64,000 nt of DNA from Tubulanus polymorphus (GCF_964204645.1 NC_134025.1:13833001-13897000); one strand, 5' to 3'; shown: positions 1 through 12,923, counted from the first letter of the stretch. The notes: generated by a model from the letters alone, not told the origin. Numbers and translations: made by a program.

Positions 1-3000
1 GGATCCAAGCGTATACCCTGACAGGTCTTCGAATTGAAGGGAAACTCGGTCTGAGAACTCGACGAATTGAGGGACCTCTATGAGTTAATGAAATAATGCT
101 TCTCTAATGAACGCGTATAGATTACAATGTCGAACGTATGTTACCGTCTCGGTGGTTTTCTTCACAGGTGAATTTGTTTCCGACCTTCAGCGGGTGGGGT
201 GATTTCTTAAAATTAGTTTTTCAGATGTTCGCCCAGGACAACTATCATGCGACGGGCTTGGCTGGTCGAAAGAAGAGTCTGAATGATTGTGAAATTGTTG
301 AAACTGTAAAGTAGCAAGTGCCGCAAGATTGTTGAGATTTATAATTTTAGTTAGGTTCGGTGGGGCTATTAATGTTGAGTTTTTCAGGTCGTCAGATCGA
401 ATGACTTTTGTCATTTTTCGTATACCTATGTTCTCATTCACGCGGTGCGACTGTAAATTTGGAAAAAGAAAAATATACGTAGATTTCTACGATGAGAGAC
501 GGTAATTTCTTGTGTCGATCAATTTTTAATTTCGGGCAATCGGGGAGAATTTCTTTCCTTTGATATTCTAGGCTGTTATACTCGAAAAAAATGGATGAAT
601 CATCCAATGCAGATTCTTTTCTGTGGCTCGGCTATTTTCGACAAGCTAACAACTAATATGGTTGGTGTGTTTTCTTTGTTAAGGCATTGGGAGGGTTTGT
701 TATAAACATGCTTCTTCTTTTATCCTAAGTACATGTATATAGTTCATCGGATCTTGTATTTGTAATCGAGTGAAAAGATTTACTTTGATTGAGAATTAGT
801 TCATGAATGGTAAATTTGAGAGAGGAATCGGATGTTGTTGTTGTTGAGGTATTTGAAAGGACTATGCATGTAAATGTTGTTATAATGCATTTGACCGGAG
901 GGTTAAGGGGTGGTTTAATTTTAGCTTAGTTTTTACAGGTGTACATATTTTTCCAAGGTCTTATCTTTCTTTCGTCGTGGTATCTATGAAGGTCTCTATT
1001 GCGCAGCGCCGGTTATCTTGGTCATGTGACTTCATCACAGCGTACGCGTAGTTTTTTTGTGGTGCATGAAAAAAAAAGACATTCATCTGATAGAAAGTGC
1101 AAATCCTTGCGAATTAAAGTTCGATGTATCGTTCGTAACTCCTCCGCTGGTTCAAAAAATAAAAGCGAAAAAGAAAGAAAAACAGGCGAAAGTGTCAAGG
1201 AATATAAATGCCCATTCCCTAAAAGAAATGTACTTCAACCAGTAGTTTTTCGCAACTTGGTAATATGAAATCGGTGATCAGTCGATTCGGGAATGCTGGG
1301 CGGGGATTTTGGCCTTTGTTTTTCAGATGGTCTTTGGGAAGATATAGAACTAGTAGTAAGATATAAAACTCGCGCGATTCCTTCGATAATTACGTCGTTT
1401 GTAGTCGGAAAATTGAATAACAGTAAAGACGGTGCACATAATCATGAGCCAGGTCCCATCGGTGGCTGGCGAGATGGTGAATGTCGGATTGATTTAGGCT
1501 TATGCGGCGTTTAAGGATGATTCAGACACGGTGAAGAAATGGTAACATCAGGATTTATCGGATTGTTAGATTATAATTTGTATGCGATACAATTTGGGTG
1601 GGGTTCTCTTTTTGTCAATATCTTACAGGAACCAAGCGTATACCCTGACAGGTCTTCGAATTGAAGGGAAACTCGGTCTGAGAACTCGACGAATTGAGGG
1701 ACCTCTATGAGTTAATGAAATAATGCTTCTCTAATGAACGCGTATAGATTACAATGTCGAACGTATGTTACCGTCTCGGTGGTTTTCTTCACAGGTGAAT
1801 TTGTTTCCGACCTTCAGCGGGTGGGGTGATTTCTTAAAATTAGTTTTTCAGATGTTCGCCCAGGACAACTATCATGCGACGGGCTTGGCTGGTCGAAAGA
1901 AGAGTCTGAATGATTGTGAAATTGTTGAAACTGTAAAGTAGCAAGTGCCGCAAGATTGTTGAGATTTATAATTTTAGTTAGGTTCGGTGGGGCTATTAAT
2001 GTTGAGTTTTTCAGGTCGTCAGATCGAATGACTTTTGTCATTTTTCGTATACCTATGTTCTCATTCACGCGGTGCGACTGTAAATTTGGAAAAAGAAAAA
2101 TATACGTAGATTTCTACGATGAGAGACGGTAATTTCTTGTGTCGATCAATTTTTAATTTCGGGCAATCGGGGAGAATTTCTTTCCTTTGATATTCTAGGC
2201 TGTTATACTCGAAAAAAATGGATGAATCATCCAATGCAGATTCTTTTCTGTGGCTCGGCTATTTTCGACAAGCTAACAACTAATATGGTTGGTGTGTTTT
2301 CTTTGTTAAGGCATTGGGAGGGTTTGTTATAAACATGCTTCTTCTTTTATCCTAAGTACATGTATATAGTTCATCGGATCTTGTATTTGTAATCGAGTGA
2401 AAAGATTTACTTTGATTGAGAATTAGTTCATGAATGGTAAATTTGAGAGAGGAATCGGATGTTGTTGTTGTTGAGGTATTTGAAAGGACTATGCATGTAA
2501 ATGTTGTTATAATGCATTTGACCGGAGGGTTAAGGGGTGGTTTAATTTTAGCTTAGTTTTTACAGGTGTACATATTTTTCCAAGGTCTTATCTTTCTTTC
2601 GTCGTGGTATCTATGAAGGTCTCTATTGCGCAGCGCCGGTTATCTTGGTCATGTGACTTCATCACAGCGTACGCGTAGTTTTTTTGTGGTGCATGAAAAA
2701 AAAAGACATTCATCTGATAGAAAGTGCAAATCCTTGCGAATTAAAGTTCGATGTATCGTTCGTAACTCCTCCGCTGGTTCAAAAAATAAAAGCGAAAAAG
2801 AAAGAAAAACAGGCGAAAGTGTCAAGGAATATTAATGCCCATTCCCTAAAAGAAATGTACTTCAACCAGTAGTTTTTCGCAACTTGGTAATATGAAATCG
2901 GTGATCAGTCGATTCGGGAATGCTGGGCGGGGATTTTGGCCTTTGTTTTTCAGATGGTCTTTGGGAAGATATAGAACTAGTAGTAAGATATAAAACTCGC

Positions 3001-6000
3001 GCAATTCCTTCGATAATTACGTCGTTTGTAGTCGGAAAATTGAATAACAGTAAAGACGGTGCACATAATCATGAGCCAGGTCCCATCGGTGGCTGGCGAG
3101 ATGGTGAATGTCGGATTGATTTAGGCTTATGCGGCGTTTAAGGATGATTCAGACACGGTGAAGAAATGGTAACATCAGGATTTATCGCATTGTTAGATTA
3201 TAATTTGTATGCGATACAATTTGGGTGGGGTTCTCTTTTTGTCAATATCTTACAGGATCCAAGCGTATACCCTGACAGGTCTTCGAATTGAAGGGAAACT
3301 CGGTCTGAGAACTCGACGAATTGAGGGACCTCTATGAGTTAATGAAATAATGCTTCTCTAATGAACGCGTATAGATTACAATGTCGAACGTATGTTACCG
3401 TCTCGGTGGTTTTCTTCACAGGTGAATTTGTTTCCGACCTTCAGCGGGTGGGGTGATTTCTTAAAATTAGTTTTTCAGATGTTCGCCCAGGACAACTATC
3501 ATGCGACGGGCTTGGCTGGTCGAAAGAAGAGTCTGAATGATTGTGAAATTGTTGAAACTGTAAAGTAGCAAGTGCCGCAAGATTGTTGAGATTTATAATT
3601 TTAGTTAGGTTCGGTGGGGCTATTAATGTTGAGTTTTTCAGGTCGTCAGATCGAATGACTTTTGTCATTTTTCGTATACCTATGTTCTCATTCACGCGGT
3701 GCGACTGTAAATTTGGAAAAAGAAAAATATACGTAGATTTCTACGATGAGAGACGGTAATTTCTTGTGTCGATCAATTTTTAATTTCGGGCAATCGGGGA
3801 GAATTTCTTTCCTTTGATATTCTAGGCTGTTATACTCGAAAAAAATGGATGAATCATCCAATGCAGATTCTTTTCTGTGGCTCGGCTATTTTCGACAAGC
3901 TAACAACTAATATGGTTGGTGTGTTTTCTTTGTTAAGGCATTGGGAGGGTTTGTTATAAACATGCTTCTTCTTTTATCCTAAGTACATGTATATAGTTCA
4001 TCGGATCTTGTATTTGTAATCGAGTGAAAAGATTTACTTTGATTGAGAATTAGTTCATGAATGGTAAATTTGAGAGAGGAATCGGATGTTGTTGTTGTTG
4101 AGGTATTTGAAAGGACTATGCATGTAAATGTTGTTATAATGCATTTGACCGGAGGGTTAAGGGGTGGTTTAATTTTAGCTTAGTTTTTACAGGTGTACAT
4201 ATTTTTCCAAGGTCTTATCTTTCTTTCGTCGTGGTATCTATGAAGGTCTCTATTGCGCAGCGCCGGTTATCTTGGTCATGTGACTTCATCACAGCGTACG
4301 CGTAGTTTTTTTGTGGTGCATGAAAAAAAAAGACATTCATCTGATAGAAAGTGCAAATCCTTGCGAATTAAAGTTCGATGTATCGTTCGTAACTCCTCCG
4401 CTGGTTCAAAAAATAAAAGCGAAAAAGAAAGAAAAACAGGCGAAAGTGTCAAGGAATATTAATGCCCATTCCCTAAAAGAAATGTACTTCAACCAGTAGT
4501 TTTTCGCAACTTGGTAATATGAAATCGGTGATCAGTCGATTCGGGAATGCTGGGCGGGGATTTTGGCCTTTGTTTTTCAGATGGTCTTTGGGAAGATATA
4601 GAACTAGTAGTAAGATATAAAACTCGCGCAATTCCTTCGATAATTACGTCGTTTGTAGTCGGAAAATTGAATAACAGTAAAGACGGTGCACATAATCATG
4701 AGCCAGGTCCCATCGGTGGCTGGCGAGATGGTGAATGTCGGATTGATTTAGGCTTATGCGGCGTTTAAGGATGATTCAGACACGGTGAAGAAATGGTAAC
4801 ATCAGGATTTATCGGATTGTTAGATTATAATTTGTATGCGATACAATTTGGGTGGGGTTCTCTTTTTGTCAATATCTTACAGGATCCAAGCGTATACCCT
4901 GACGGGCCTTCGAATTGAAGGGAAACTCGGTCTGAGAACTCGACGAATTGAGGGACCTCTATGAGTTAATGAAATAATGCTTCTCTAATGAACGCGTATA
5001 GATTACAATGTCGAACGTATGTTACCGTCTCGGTGGTTTTCTTCACAGGTGAATTTGTTTCCGACCTTCAGCGGGTGGGGTGATTTCTTAAAATTAGTTT
5101 TTCAGATGTTCGCCCAGGACAACTATCATGCGACGGGCTTGGCTGGTCGAAAGAAGAGTCTGAATGATTGTGAAATTGTTGAAACTGTAAAGTAGCAAGT
5201 GCCGCAAGATTGTTGAGATTTATAATTTTAGTTAGGTTCGGTGGGGCTATTAATGTTGAGTTTTTCAGGTCGTCAGATCGAATGACTTTTGTCATTTTTC
5301 GTATACCTATGTTCTCATTCACGCGGTGCGACTGTAAATTTGGAAAAAGAAAAATATACGTAGATTTCTACGATGAGAGACGGTAATTTCTTGTGTCGAT
5401 CAATTTTTAATTTCGGGCAATCGGGGAGAATTTCTTTCCTTTGATATTCTAGGCTGTTTTACTCGAAAAAAATGGATGAATCATCCAATGCAGATTCTTT
5501 TCTGTGGCTCGGCTATTTTCGACAAAGTAACAACTAATATGGTTGGTGTGTTTTCTTTGTTAAGGCATTGGGAGGGTTTGTTATAAACATGCTTCTTCTT
5601 TTATCCTAAGTACATGTATATAGTTCATCGGATCTTGTATTTGTAATCGAGTGAAAAGATTTACTTTGATTGAGAATTAGTTCATGAATGGTAAATTTGA
5701 GAGAGGAATCGGATGTTGTTGTTGTTGAGGTATTTGAAAGGACAATGCATGTAAATGTTGTTATAAACCATTTGACCGGAGGGTTAGGGGTGGTTTAATT
5801 CTTGCTTAGTTTTTACAGGTGTACATATTTTTCCAAGGTCTTATCTTTCTTTCGTTGTCGTATCTATGAAGGTCTCTATTGCGCAGCGCCGGTTATCTTG
5901 GCCATGTGACTTCATCACAGCGTACGCGTAGTTTTTTTGTGGTGCATGAAAAAAAAGACATTCATCTGATAGAAAGTGCAAATCCTTGCGAATTGAAGTT

Positions 6001-9000
6001 CGATGTATCGTTCGTAACTCCTCCGCTGGTTCAAAAAATAAAAGCGAAAAAGAAAGAAAAACAGGTGAAAGTGTCAAGGAATATTAATGCCCATTCCCTA
6101 AAAGAAATGTACTTCAACCAGTAGTTTTTCGCAACTTGGTAATATGAAATCGGTGATCAGTCGATTCGGGAATGCTGGGCGGGGATTTTGGCCTTTGTTT
6201 TTCAGATGGTCTTTGGGAAGATATAGAACTAGTAGTAAGATATAAAACTCGCGCGATTCCTTCGATAATTACGTCGTTTGTAGTCGGAAAATTGAATAAC
6301 AGTAAAGACGGTGCACATAATCATGAGCCAGGTCCCATCGGTGGCTGGCGAGATGGTGAATGTCGGATTGATTTAGGCTTATGCGGCGTTTAAGGATGAT
6401 TCAGACACGGTGAAGAAATGGTAACATCAGGATTTATCGGATTGTTAGATTATAATTTGTATGCGATACAATTTGGGTGGGGTTCTCTTTTTGTCAATAT
6501 CTTACAGGATCCAAGCGTATACCCTGACGGGCCTTCGAATTGAAGGGAAACTCGGTCTGAGAACTCGACGAATTGAGGGACCTCTATGAGTTAATGAAAT
6601 AATGCTTCTCTAATGAACGCGTATAGATTACAATGTCGAACGTATGTTACCGTCTCGGTGGTTTTCTTCACAGGTGAATTTGTTTCCGACCTTCAGCGGG
6701 TGGGGTGATTTCTTAAAATTAGTTTTTCAGATGTTCGCCCAGGACAACTATCATGCGACGGGCTTGGCTGGTCGAAAGAAGAGTCTGAATGATTGTGAAA
6801 TTGTTGAAACTGTAAAGTAGCAAGTGCCGCAAGATTGTTGAGATTTATAATTTTAGTTAGGTTCGGTGGGGCTATTAATGTTGAGTTTTTCAGGTCGTCG
6901 GATCGAATGACTTTTGTCATTTTTCGTATACCTATGTTCTCATTCACGCGGTGCGACTGTAAATTTGGAAAAAGAAAAATATACGTAGATTTCTACGATG
7001 AGAGACGGTAATTTCTTGTGTCGATCAATTTTTAATTTCGGGCAATCGGGGAGAATTTCTTTCCTTTGATATTCTAGGCTGTTTTACTCGAAAAAAATGG
7101 ATGAATCATCCAATGCAGATTCTTTTCTGTGGCTCGGCTATTTTCGACAAAGTAACAACTAATATGGTTGGTGTGTTTTCTTTGTTAAGGCATTGGGAGG
7201 GTTTGTTATAAACATGCTTCTTCTTTTATCCTAAGTACATGTATATAGTTCATCGGATCTTGTATTTGTAATCGAGTGAAAAGATTTACTTTGATTGAGA
7301 ATTAGTTCATGAATGGTAAATTTGAGAGAGGAATCGGATGTTGTTGTTGAGGTATTTGAAAGGACAATGCATGTAAATGTTGTTATAAACCATTTGACCG
7401 GAGGGTTAAGGGGTGGTTTAATTCTTGCTTAGTTTTTACAGGTGTACATATTTTTCCAAGGTCTTATCTTTCTTTCGTCGTCGTATCTATGAAGGTCTCT
7501 ATTGCGCAGCGCCGGTTATCTTGGCCATGTGACTTCATCACAGCGTACGCGTAGTTTTTTTGTGGTGCATGAAAAAAAAAGACATTCATCTGATAGAAAG
7601 TGCAAATCCTTGCGAATTGAAGTTCGATGTATCGTTCGTAACTCCTCCGCTGGTTCAAAAAATAAAAGCGAAAAAGAAAGAAAAACAGGCGAAAGTGTTA
7701 AGGAATATTAATGCCCATTCCCTAAAAGAAATGTACTTCAACCAGTAGTTTTTCGCAACTTGGTAATATGAAATCGGTGATCAGTCGATTCGGGAATGCT
7801 GGGCGGGGATTTTGGCCTTTGTTTTTCAGATGGTCTTTGGGAAGATATAGAACTAGTAGTAAGATATAAAACTCGCGCGATTCCTTCGATAATTACGTCG
7901 TTTGTAGTCGGAAAATTGAATAACAGTAAAGACGGTGCACATAATCATGAGCCAGGTCCCATCGGTGGCTGGCGAGATGGTGAATGTCGGATTGATTTAG
8001 GCTTATGCGGCGTTTAAGGATGATTCAGACACGGTGAAGAAATGGTAACATCAGGATTTATCGGATTGTTAGATTATAATTTGTATGCGATACAATTTGG
8101 GTGGGGTTCTCTTTTTGTCAATATCTTACAGGATCCAAGCGTATACCCTGACGGGCCTTCGAATTGAAGGGAAACTCGGTCTGAGAACTCGACGAATTGA
8201 GGGACCTCTATGAGTTAATGAAATAATGCTTCTCTAATGAACGCGTATAGATTACAATGTCGAACGTATGTTACCGTCTCGGTGGTTTTCTTCACAGGTG
8301 AATTTGTTTCCGACCTTCAGCGGGTGGGGTGATTTCTTAAAATTAGTTTTTCAGATGTTCGCCCAGGACAACTATCATGCGACGGGCTTGGCTGGTCGAA
8401 AGAAGAGTCTGAATGATTGTGAAATTGTTGAAACTGTAAAGTAGCAAGTGCCGCAAGATTGTTGAGATTTATAATTTTAGTCAGGTTCGGTGGGGCTATT
8501 AATGTTGAGTTTTTCAGGTCGTCAGATCGAATGACTTTTGTCATTTTTCGTATACCTATGATTTCATTCACGCGGTGCGACTGTAAATTTAGAAAAAGAA
8601 AAATATACGTAGATTTCTACGATGAGAGACGGTAATTTCTTGTGTCGATCAATTTTTAATTCCGGGCAATCTGGGAGAATTTCTTTCCTTTGATATTCTA
8701 GGCCGTTTTACTCGAAAAAAATGGATGAATCATCCAATGCAGATTCTTTTCTGTGGCTCGGCTATTTTCGACAAAGTAACAACTAATATGGTTGGTGTGT
8801 TTTCTTTGTTAAGGCATTGGGAGGGTTTGTTATAAACATGCTTCTTCTTTTATCCCAAGTATATAGTTCATCGGATCTTGTATTTGTAATCGAATGAAGA
8901 TTACTTAGATCGAGAATTAGTTCGTCAATGGTAAATTTGAGAGAGAAATTTAATTTTTATAGGTGTACATATTTTTCCAAGGTCTTATATTTCTCTCGTC

Positions 9001-9590
9001 GTCGTATCTATGAATGTCTTGGCTATGTGGCTTGGTCATGTGACTTCGTCAGAGCGTACGCGTAGTTTTTGTGGTGCATGAAAAAAAAACATTCATCTGA
9101 TTGAAAGTGCAAATCATTGCGAATTGAAGTTCGATGTATCGTTCATAACTCCTCCGCTGGTTCAAAAATAAAAAGCAAAAAGAAAGAAAAACAGGCGAAA
9201 GTGACAAGTAATATTAATGCCCATTCCCTAAAAGAAACGTACTTCAATGAGGAGATTTTCGCAACTTGGTAATAAGAAATCGGTGATCAGTCGATTCGGG
9301 AATGGGCGGGGATTTTTGGCCTTTGTTTTTCAGGTCTTTGGGAAGATGAAGAATTTGCACAATTAAGAACTCAATAAGGCAATAAATTCTACATATCCAT
9401 CGCCGCTTGTTGATCAAGGCACTCAAATTGTTTGTAGTCGGAAAAAGAATGTTGAGGACGAACCAGACAAGAAAAAATGGTAAGTTGTGTGGAAAATTAT
9501 CTGAAAGATCTGGAATGTTTGATAAGTACAGTAATTATCTTAATTGCCGTTTTTGTGTAAATTTTTATTTTTCAGGTTAGCTCAGCTTGG
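1..9590. repeat. ~1.63-kb satellite array, six head-to-tail copies
   Basis: Units start at 1, 1628, 3255, 4882, 6507 and 8131, giving periods of 1627, 1627, 1627, 1625 and 1624. Copies 1-5 are nearly identical and copy 6 is diverged. Each unit opens with GGATCC (a BamHI site), except copy 2, which reads GGAACC. Variant sites show blocks: copies 1-3 share one set, the later part of copy 4 with copies 5 and 6 another (for example GACGGGCCTTCG against GACAGGTCTTCG just after the unit start, from copy 4 onward). This is the pattern left by unequal exchange. The unit holds several small open frames (60-90 codons), none resembling a known protein. I looked for 5S rRNA, spliceosomal snRNA and histone sequences and saw none. 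Several pyrimidine-tract plus AG acceptor-like sites lie on the plus strand, so transcription and splicing of the unit cannot be excluded. Confidence 0.97.
8131..9590. repeat. Diverged edge copy of the 1.63-kb satellite
   Basis: The sixth unit matches the others well to about 8860. It then loses about 100 bp near 8950 (the GTTGTTGTTG / ATGCATTTGACC part) and carries many substitutions. From about 9350 only islands remain alignable, such as TTTGTAGTCGGAAAA near 9431 and AAAATGGTAA near 9474, ending around a TTTTTCAG tract near 9580. Decay at the array edge is expected when homogenisation by unequal exchange is weakest at the ends. This marks the right boundary of the satellite. Confidence 0.85.
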
Positions 9591-10096
9591 AAGTAGTGCG
9601 AAAAATGAGATAAATATGTGCTAAAAGTAGAGTAAACGCAAGCGAGGACAAAATCTAATTCACAAAATCAATTCTTATCAGGGGGGTGAGACAACACCTT
9701 CAGCTGGTCTTGAGCATGGGCAAACATACCTCCCCCTCCGCTGGAGTAGGGTTGGGTATCCGGCTCGCAGCAATAACCCTGTTTCTGGGCAAATTGGCTT
9801 TCAAATTGCTAACTTAAAAGAATGAATAATGGTGTATTATTTTTTTCAAAATAAATTCAGATATTATTGACAAAAAATTACTTTGGCTGTGATGTGAATT
9901 TATTTGCCACGAATGTCAGTTGAGGACATCAAATGAATACCGAGTGGAAGTCAAACTCGCGATAGAAACCTTCAGTGATTTCTGGTAGACTGATTGTGCC
10001 AGTGACATACGCACCCAGGCAGGCAGCGACCGAGGAAAATTGGAAGGCCTGGTCCAGAAGACAAATGATAACAATTTTAAGTACACGTCGATGATA
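9591..10096. other. Unassigned sequence between satellite and pogo-like element
   Basis: No open frame longer than 60 codons, RNA gene or repeat structure was recognised. It contains a short GC-richer patch (9680-9790) with CCCCCTCCGCTGG and nothing interpretable. Confidence 0.5.
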
Positions 10097-10836
10097 CAGT
10101 CAACCTCGGTTAATCCGTCTCTGGTTAAACCGTGTAAGTGTTTATTCCGTATGAAACAAATTGGTCCCGTTTTTCAGTAACGTTAATCCCTTCAAATTTC
10201 TGTGTCTAATTCGTACTCCATAATCCGTATTTTCACTTATTCCGTAGACAAATGCATGGTCCTTATGTGTAATCCGTATCAGCTGTTGGGAACATATACA
10301 TGAAGTGAAAAAAGTATCATCTGTATTAAATCTATTGAGGTTAATGTTGTCAGTAGGAAAGATGAAAAACTCATGTTATATTAGTCTCAAGCTTCACTAA
10401 ATATTCAGTACAGATGCTTTTATCTGTCAATCAAGTCCTTTGATGAATCGCCCTCAAGTACATGGCCTGTGGGTGATCTGTACTAGGCACGCGATGGCTT
10501 CAAATAGTCCTAATCTATTGAAACCAGTTGGTTTGTGTTTCATCACACCAGGGGGGTGTTTTCTTTTCAAGTATAAATGATATCAAATGGATCTAATGAA
10601 CCATCTGATACTATGAACTTTTTATTCCCCTACTAGATTGTTAGAATGTGGTTCTAATGTAGTAGTCGTGCACGCTTTGAGAGATAACCAGCTATTATAT
10701 GAATTGTGCACTTAAATCATAGTTTATACAGGGTAATAGTTAATTTGTATCAATTATGAATTATCTGTTATCCGTATATCACTTAATCCGTACTAAAAAG
10801 CTGTCCCTAGTGATACGGATTAGCCGAGGTTGACTG
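10097..10836. mobile_element. Pogo/Tigger-like non-autonomous TIR element (MITE)
   Basis: The ends are inverted copies beginning CAGTCAACCTCGGTTAATCC and closing GGATTAGCCGAGGTTGACTG, with one difference in about 21 bp, and both are flanked by TA (10095-10096 and 10837-10838). A CAGTCAACCTCG-type terminus with TA duplication is typical of pogo/Tigger members of the Tc1/mariner superfamily. Subterminal sequence repeats the motif (A/T)TCCGTA many times on both sides (TTATTCCGTATG, ATAATCCGTATT, TTAATCCGTACT), which may be transposase binding sites. There is no transposase frame inside 740 bp, so it would need an autonomous partner. Confidence 0.85.
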
Positions 10837-11302
10837 TACCACTATTGTTACCACAATTAGGTGTCGAATTTTAATCAATGTGGACAATTATTGACTATTG
10901 GCGATTTGAAACATCCAGTACTATGGTTCCGTTCCAAGGACAATAAAGTCATGTTGATAAGTATTCTCCAAGTAGTACTATGTATGACAAAAATGAATAT
11001 ATCAGGTGATAATGAAGTGGATTTTAGTAGTGTTCCGTTCTGCAAATTACAGTTACCCCCTAGTGAAACTGTATTTCCCAGAACGGAACGAAGAAAATTT
11101 AATCATGTTCATAAGTATTAATAAATGGTCATCATTTGTGGGTATGACAGCATATAAAGACATTTCTGATCCGATAACATTTTTATATGTATTTCATAGA
11201 CGTTGTCGAAATGTCCGTTTTTTTCCATAAATTAGCGTTCCCTCCGATTGGTGCTAACGGTTTCATTTCATCAATATTAAAGAGAAATAATTTGATGATT
11301 TA
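10837..11302. other. Unassigned sequence; two small overlapping open frames
   Basis: Two overlapping plus-strand open frames (10861-11121, 86 codons; 11006-11230, 74 codons) have no recognisable domain and AT-driven composition. I regard them as chance. Confidence 0.4.
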
Positions 11303-11357
11303 CTTGTACCATGGACGTATAAACTAGATAATCTAGTTTATAAGTCCATGCTTGTAC
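11303..11357. repeat. 41-bp near-perfect palindrome flanked by 7-bp direct repeats
   Basis: Arms of 20 bp (11310-11329 and 11331-11350) are reverse complements with one mismatch and a 1-nt centre. The outer ends are CATGGAC and GTCCATG. The palindrome is bracketed by CTTGTAC at 11303-11309 and again at 11351-11357. This looks like a minimal foldback insertion with a 7-bp target-site duplication, or two TIRs left after internal deletion. Confidence 0.8.
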
Positions 11358-11439
11358 ACAACTGAATTTCTTGAGTCATTTTCCATACATTAAACGGTAT
11401 CACGCAATTGGCTGCCATCTTCAGTTTCATCCGTACTCT

Positions 11440-11700
11440 TTCCTAGGTAGATATGATTGTGGCGAGTTTCTAGGTGATTGGCTATTCTATATGGTCACCA
11501 GGAGGCGTAGAATAGAAGAATAATTTAGTATAACCTTATTACATTAGCCAATTTTGTCACCATTGCAAAATTGTAGGTGACATGCTCTATGATTGTCGTG
11601 AGTTTCGAGGTCATTGGATTTAGTATGGTCACTAGGGAGCGTTGAATATTGAAATTGTTAGATTTTGAGCATTCGAAACTACTACCCAAGTAGTTTTGGA
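11440..11700 (-). repeat. Dispersed repeat, ~150-bp unit type, reverse copy
   Basis: Read on the minus strand this matches the unit found at 23.1-23.6 and 37.5-37.8 kb: an AACGC(C/T)CCCT(A/G)GTGACCAT core, then a conserved stretch on GACCT(T/C)GAAACTC, ATCATAGA(A/G)CATGTCA and a TTTTGCAATTG-like end. About one and a half diverged units are present. Confidence 0.7.
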
Positions 11701-11789
11701 GATATTTGATACTAGGGGATGCGCTGTTACTAAAACCATATTCTGTTCTCAGAATTCAACCAAAATGACCTCTTTTAAAAGGGCTCAAA

Positions 11790-12060
11790 CAAGGCCATAG
11801 GATAGCCATCTAGTGTTCGACTGGCCAAATTCCGATGATAGACCCTTCAGGGATTCATATAGATACGAAATATAAAAAAGGCGATTAAAGCGTCTTCAAA
11901 TTTACCCTTGAAAACTTTAAAAGTGTGGAAAAAGTGCAGATTCTTGATTCTGATTAAAAGTCTAATCTGCAGCAGTTGTAGCTAGGGCAGATACATGTAT
12001 AAACCTTATATCAAAACAATCATTGAAGACATCCAAACTGAGCTGTCTACCTAGAAAATT
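11790..12060 (+). repeat. Dispersed repeat fragment (GAAGCGTCTTCAAAAC type)
   Basis: It carries the diagnostic words of the longer dispersed repeat copies at 31.0-31.25 and 38.6-38.9 kb: AAAGCGTCTTCAAA near 11888, GTGTGGAAAAAGTGC near 11922, then TGTATAAACC and a TTGAAGACATCC segment. It is degenerate and lacks the terminal GGGCTAAAAA tail. Confidence 0.5.
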
Positions 12061-12923
12061 GGGGTAATTATACAGTAAACATTAAAATATTGCAAGGCTT
12101 TTGTCTGCAGATTGCTACCTGCTTTATATATCAATTATTAAGCATTAATGAGGGATGTAGATATGTAACCAAAAATGAACTTATGTATGTACCAATCTTT
12201 ATTCCACAAATTCAGTTGCACAAAGAAAGCATTGACTTTTCTGTAATTTTTTCCATATAGAGACACAATCAACATGTATGGGGGCAATTCCCGCAAAAAT
12301 CAACATTTCGTCTATTTGTCTGTACAGTCATACTTCGATTTAATAACGACCCTGAATTACTGCCAACCTCGCCTATAGCCTCAATTTCATGGAAAACGGA
12401 ACAAAAATTCCAGGATTTCAACTATTCCGAATCAGAGCTGGATCCCTTTCATTGCATATTCCATTATCTTATCCTGAAAATACAGTTAAATATACATGAG
12501 TTGGAAACTGGTAGCTCTGATATACACACTTGTCAGTCAATTCCTGTGGGTCAATTTGGGAATAAGATATAATATACGTTCAAAATATACGATGAGGTTG
12601 GACTCAGTCTGACTCAGATCAAAATGCCTTTTCTCATTATCATCTGAACAAAATTTCACCAACAGCAGAACAGAGTTATCAATTATTACCAACAATATTG
12701 TCAGTAAAACATAAAATATTGTCCAAGATTGACTCTCATGTTAGTAAGAATGACTGAAAATTGTGGACCGTTAATGCTACTGTCAGAATCCTATGTCAAT
12801 CGAAATGATATGTCAATAGAAATGATAATTTTGATTGACAGGCAGTTGGCCAGTGGTGTTTCACTACTAGCAGAACAGAAATCTGCACATGTATGTACCG
12901 GTATATAGTATATTACGATAGGT
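12061..12923. other. Unassigned AT-rich sequence
   Basis: No coding frame was found. TACAGTCATACTTCGATTTA at 12325 resembles one end of a Tc1/pogo-type element, but no matching inverted end was seen nearby. Otherwise nothing is interpretable. Confidence 0.4.

Noticed and set aside
1-1627. Satellite unit as 5S rRNA, snRNA, histone or spliced-leader gene
   Set aside because: None of the conserved motifs of those genes was found in either strand of the unit; AATTTTTAA near 525 only loosely resembles an Sm site.
12325-12600. Second pogo/Tc1-type element starting TACAGTCATACTTCGATTTA
   Set aside because: Only one end looks right; no inverted partner was found within about 1.5 kb.
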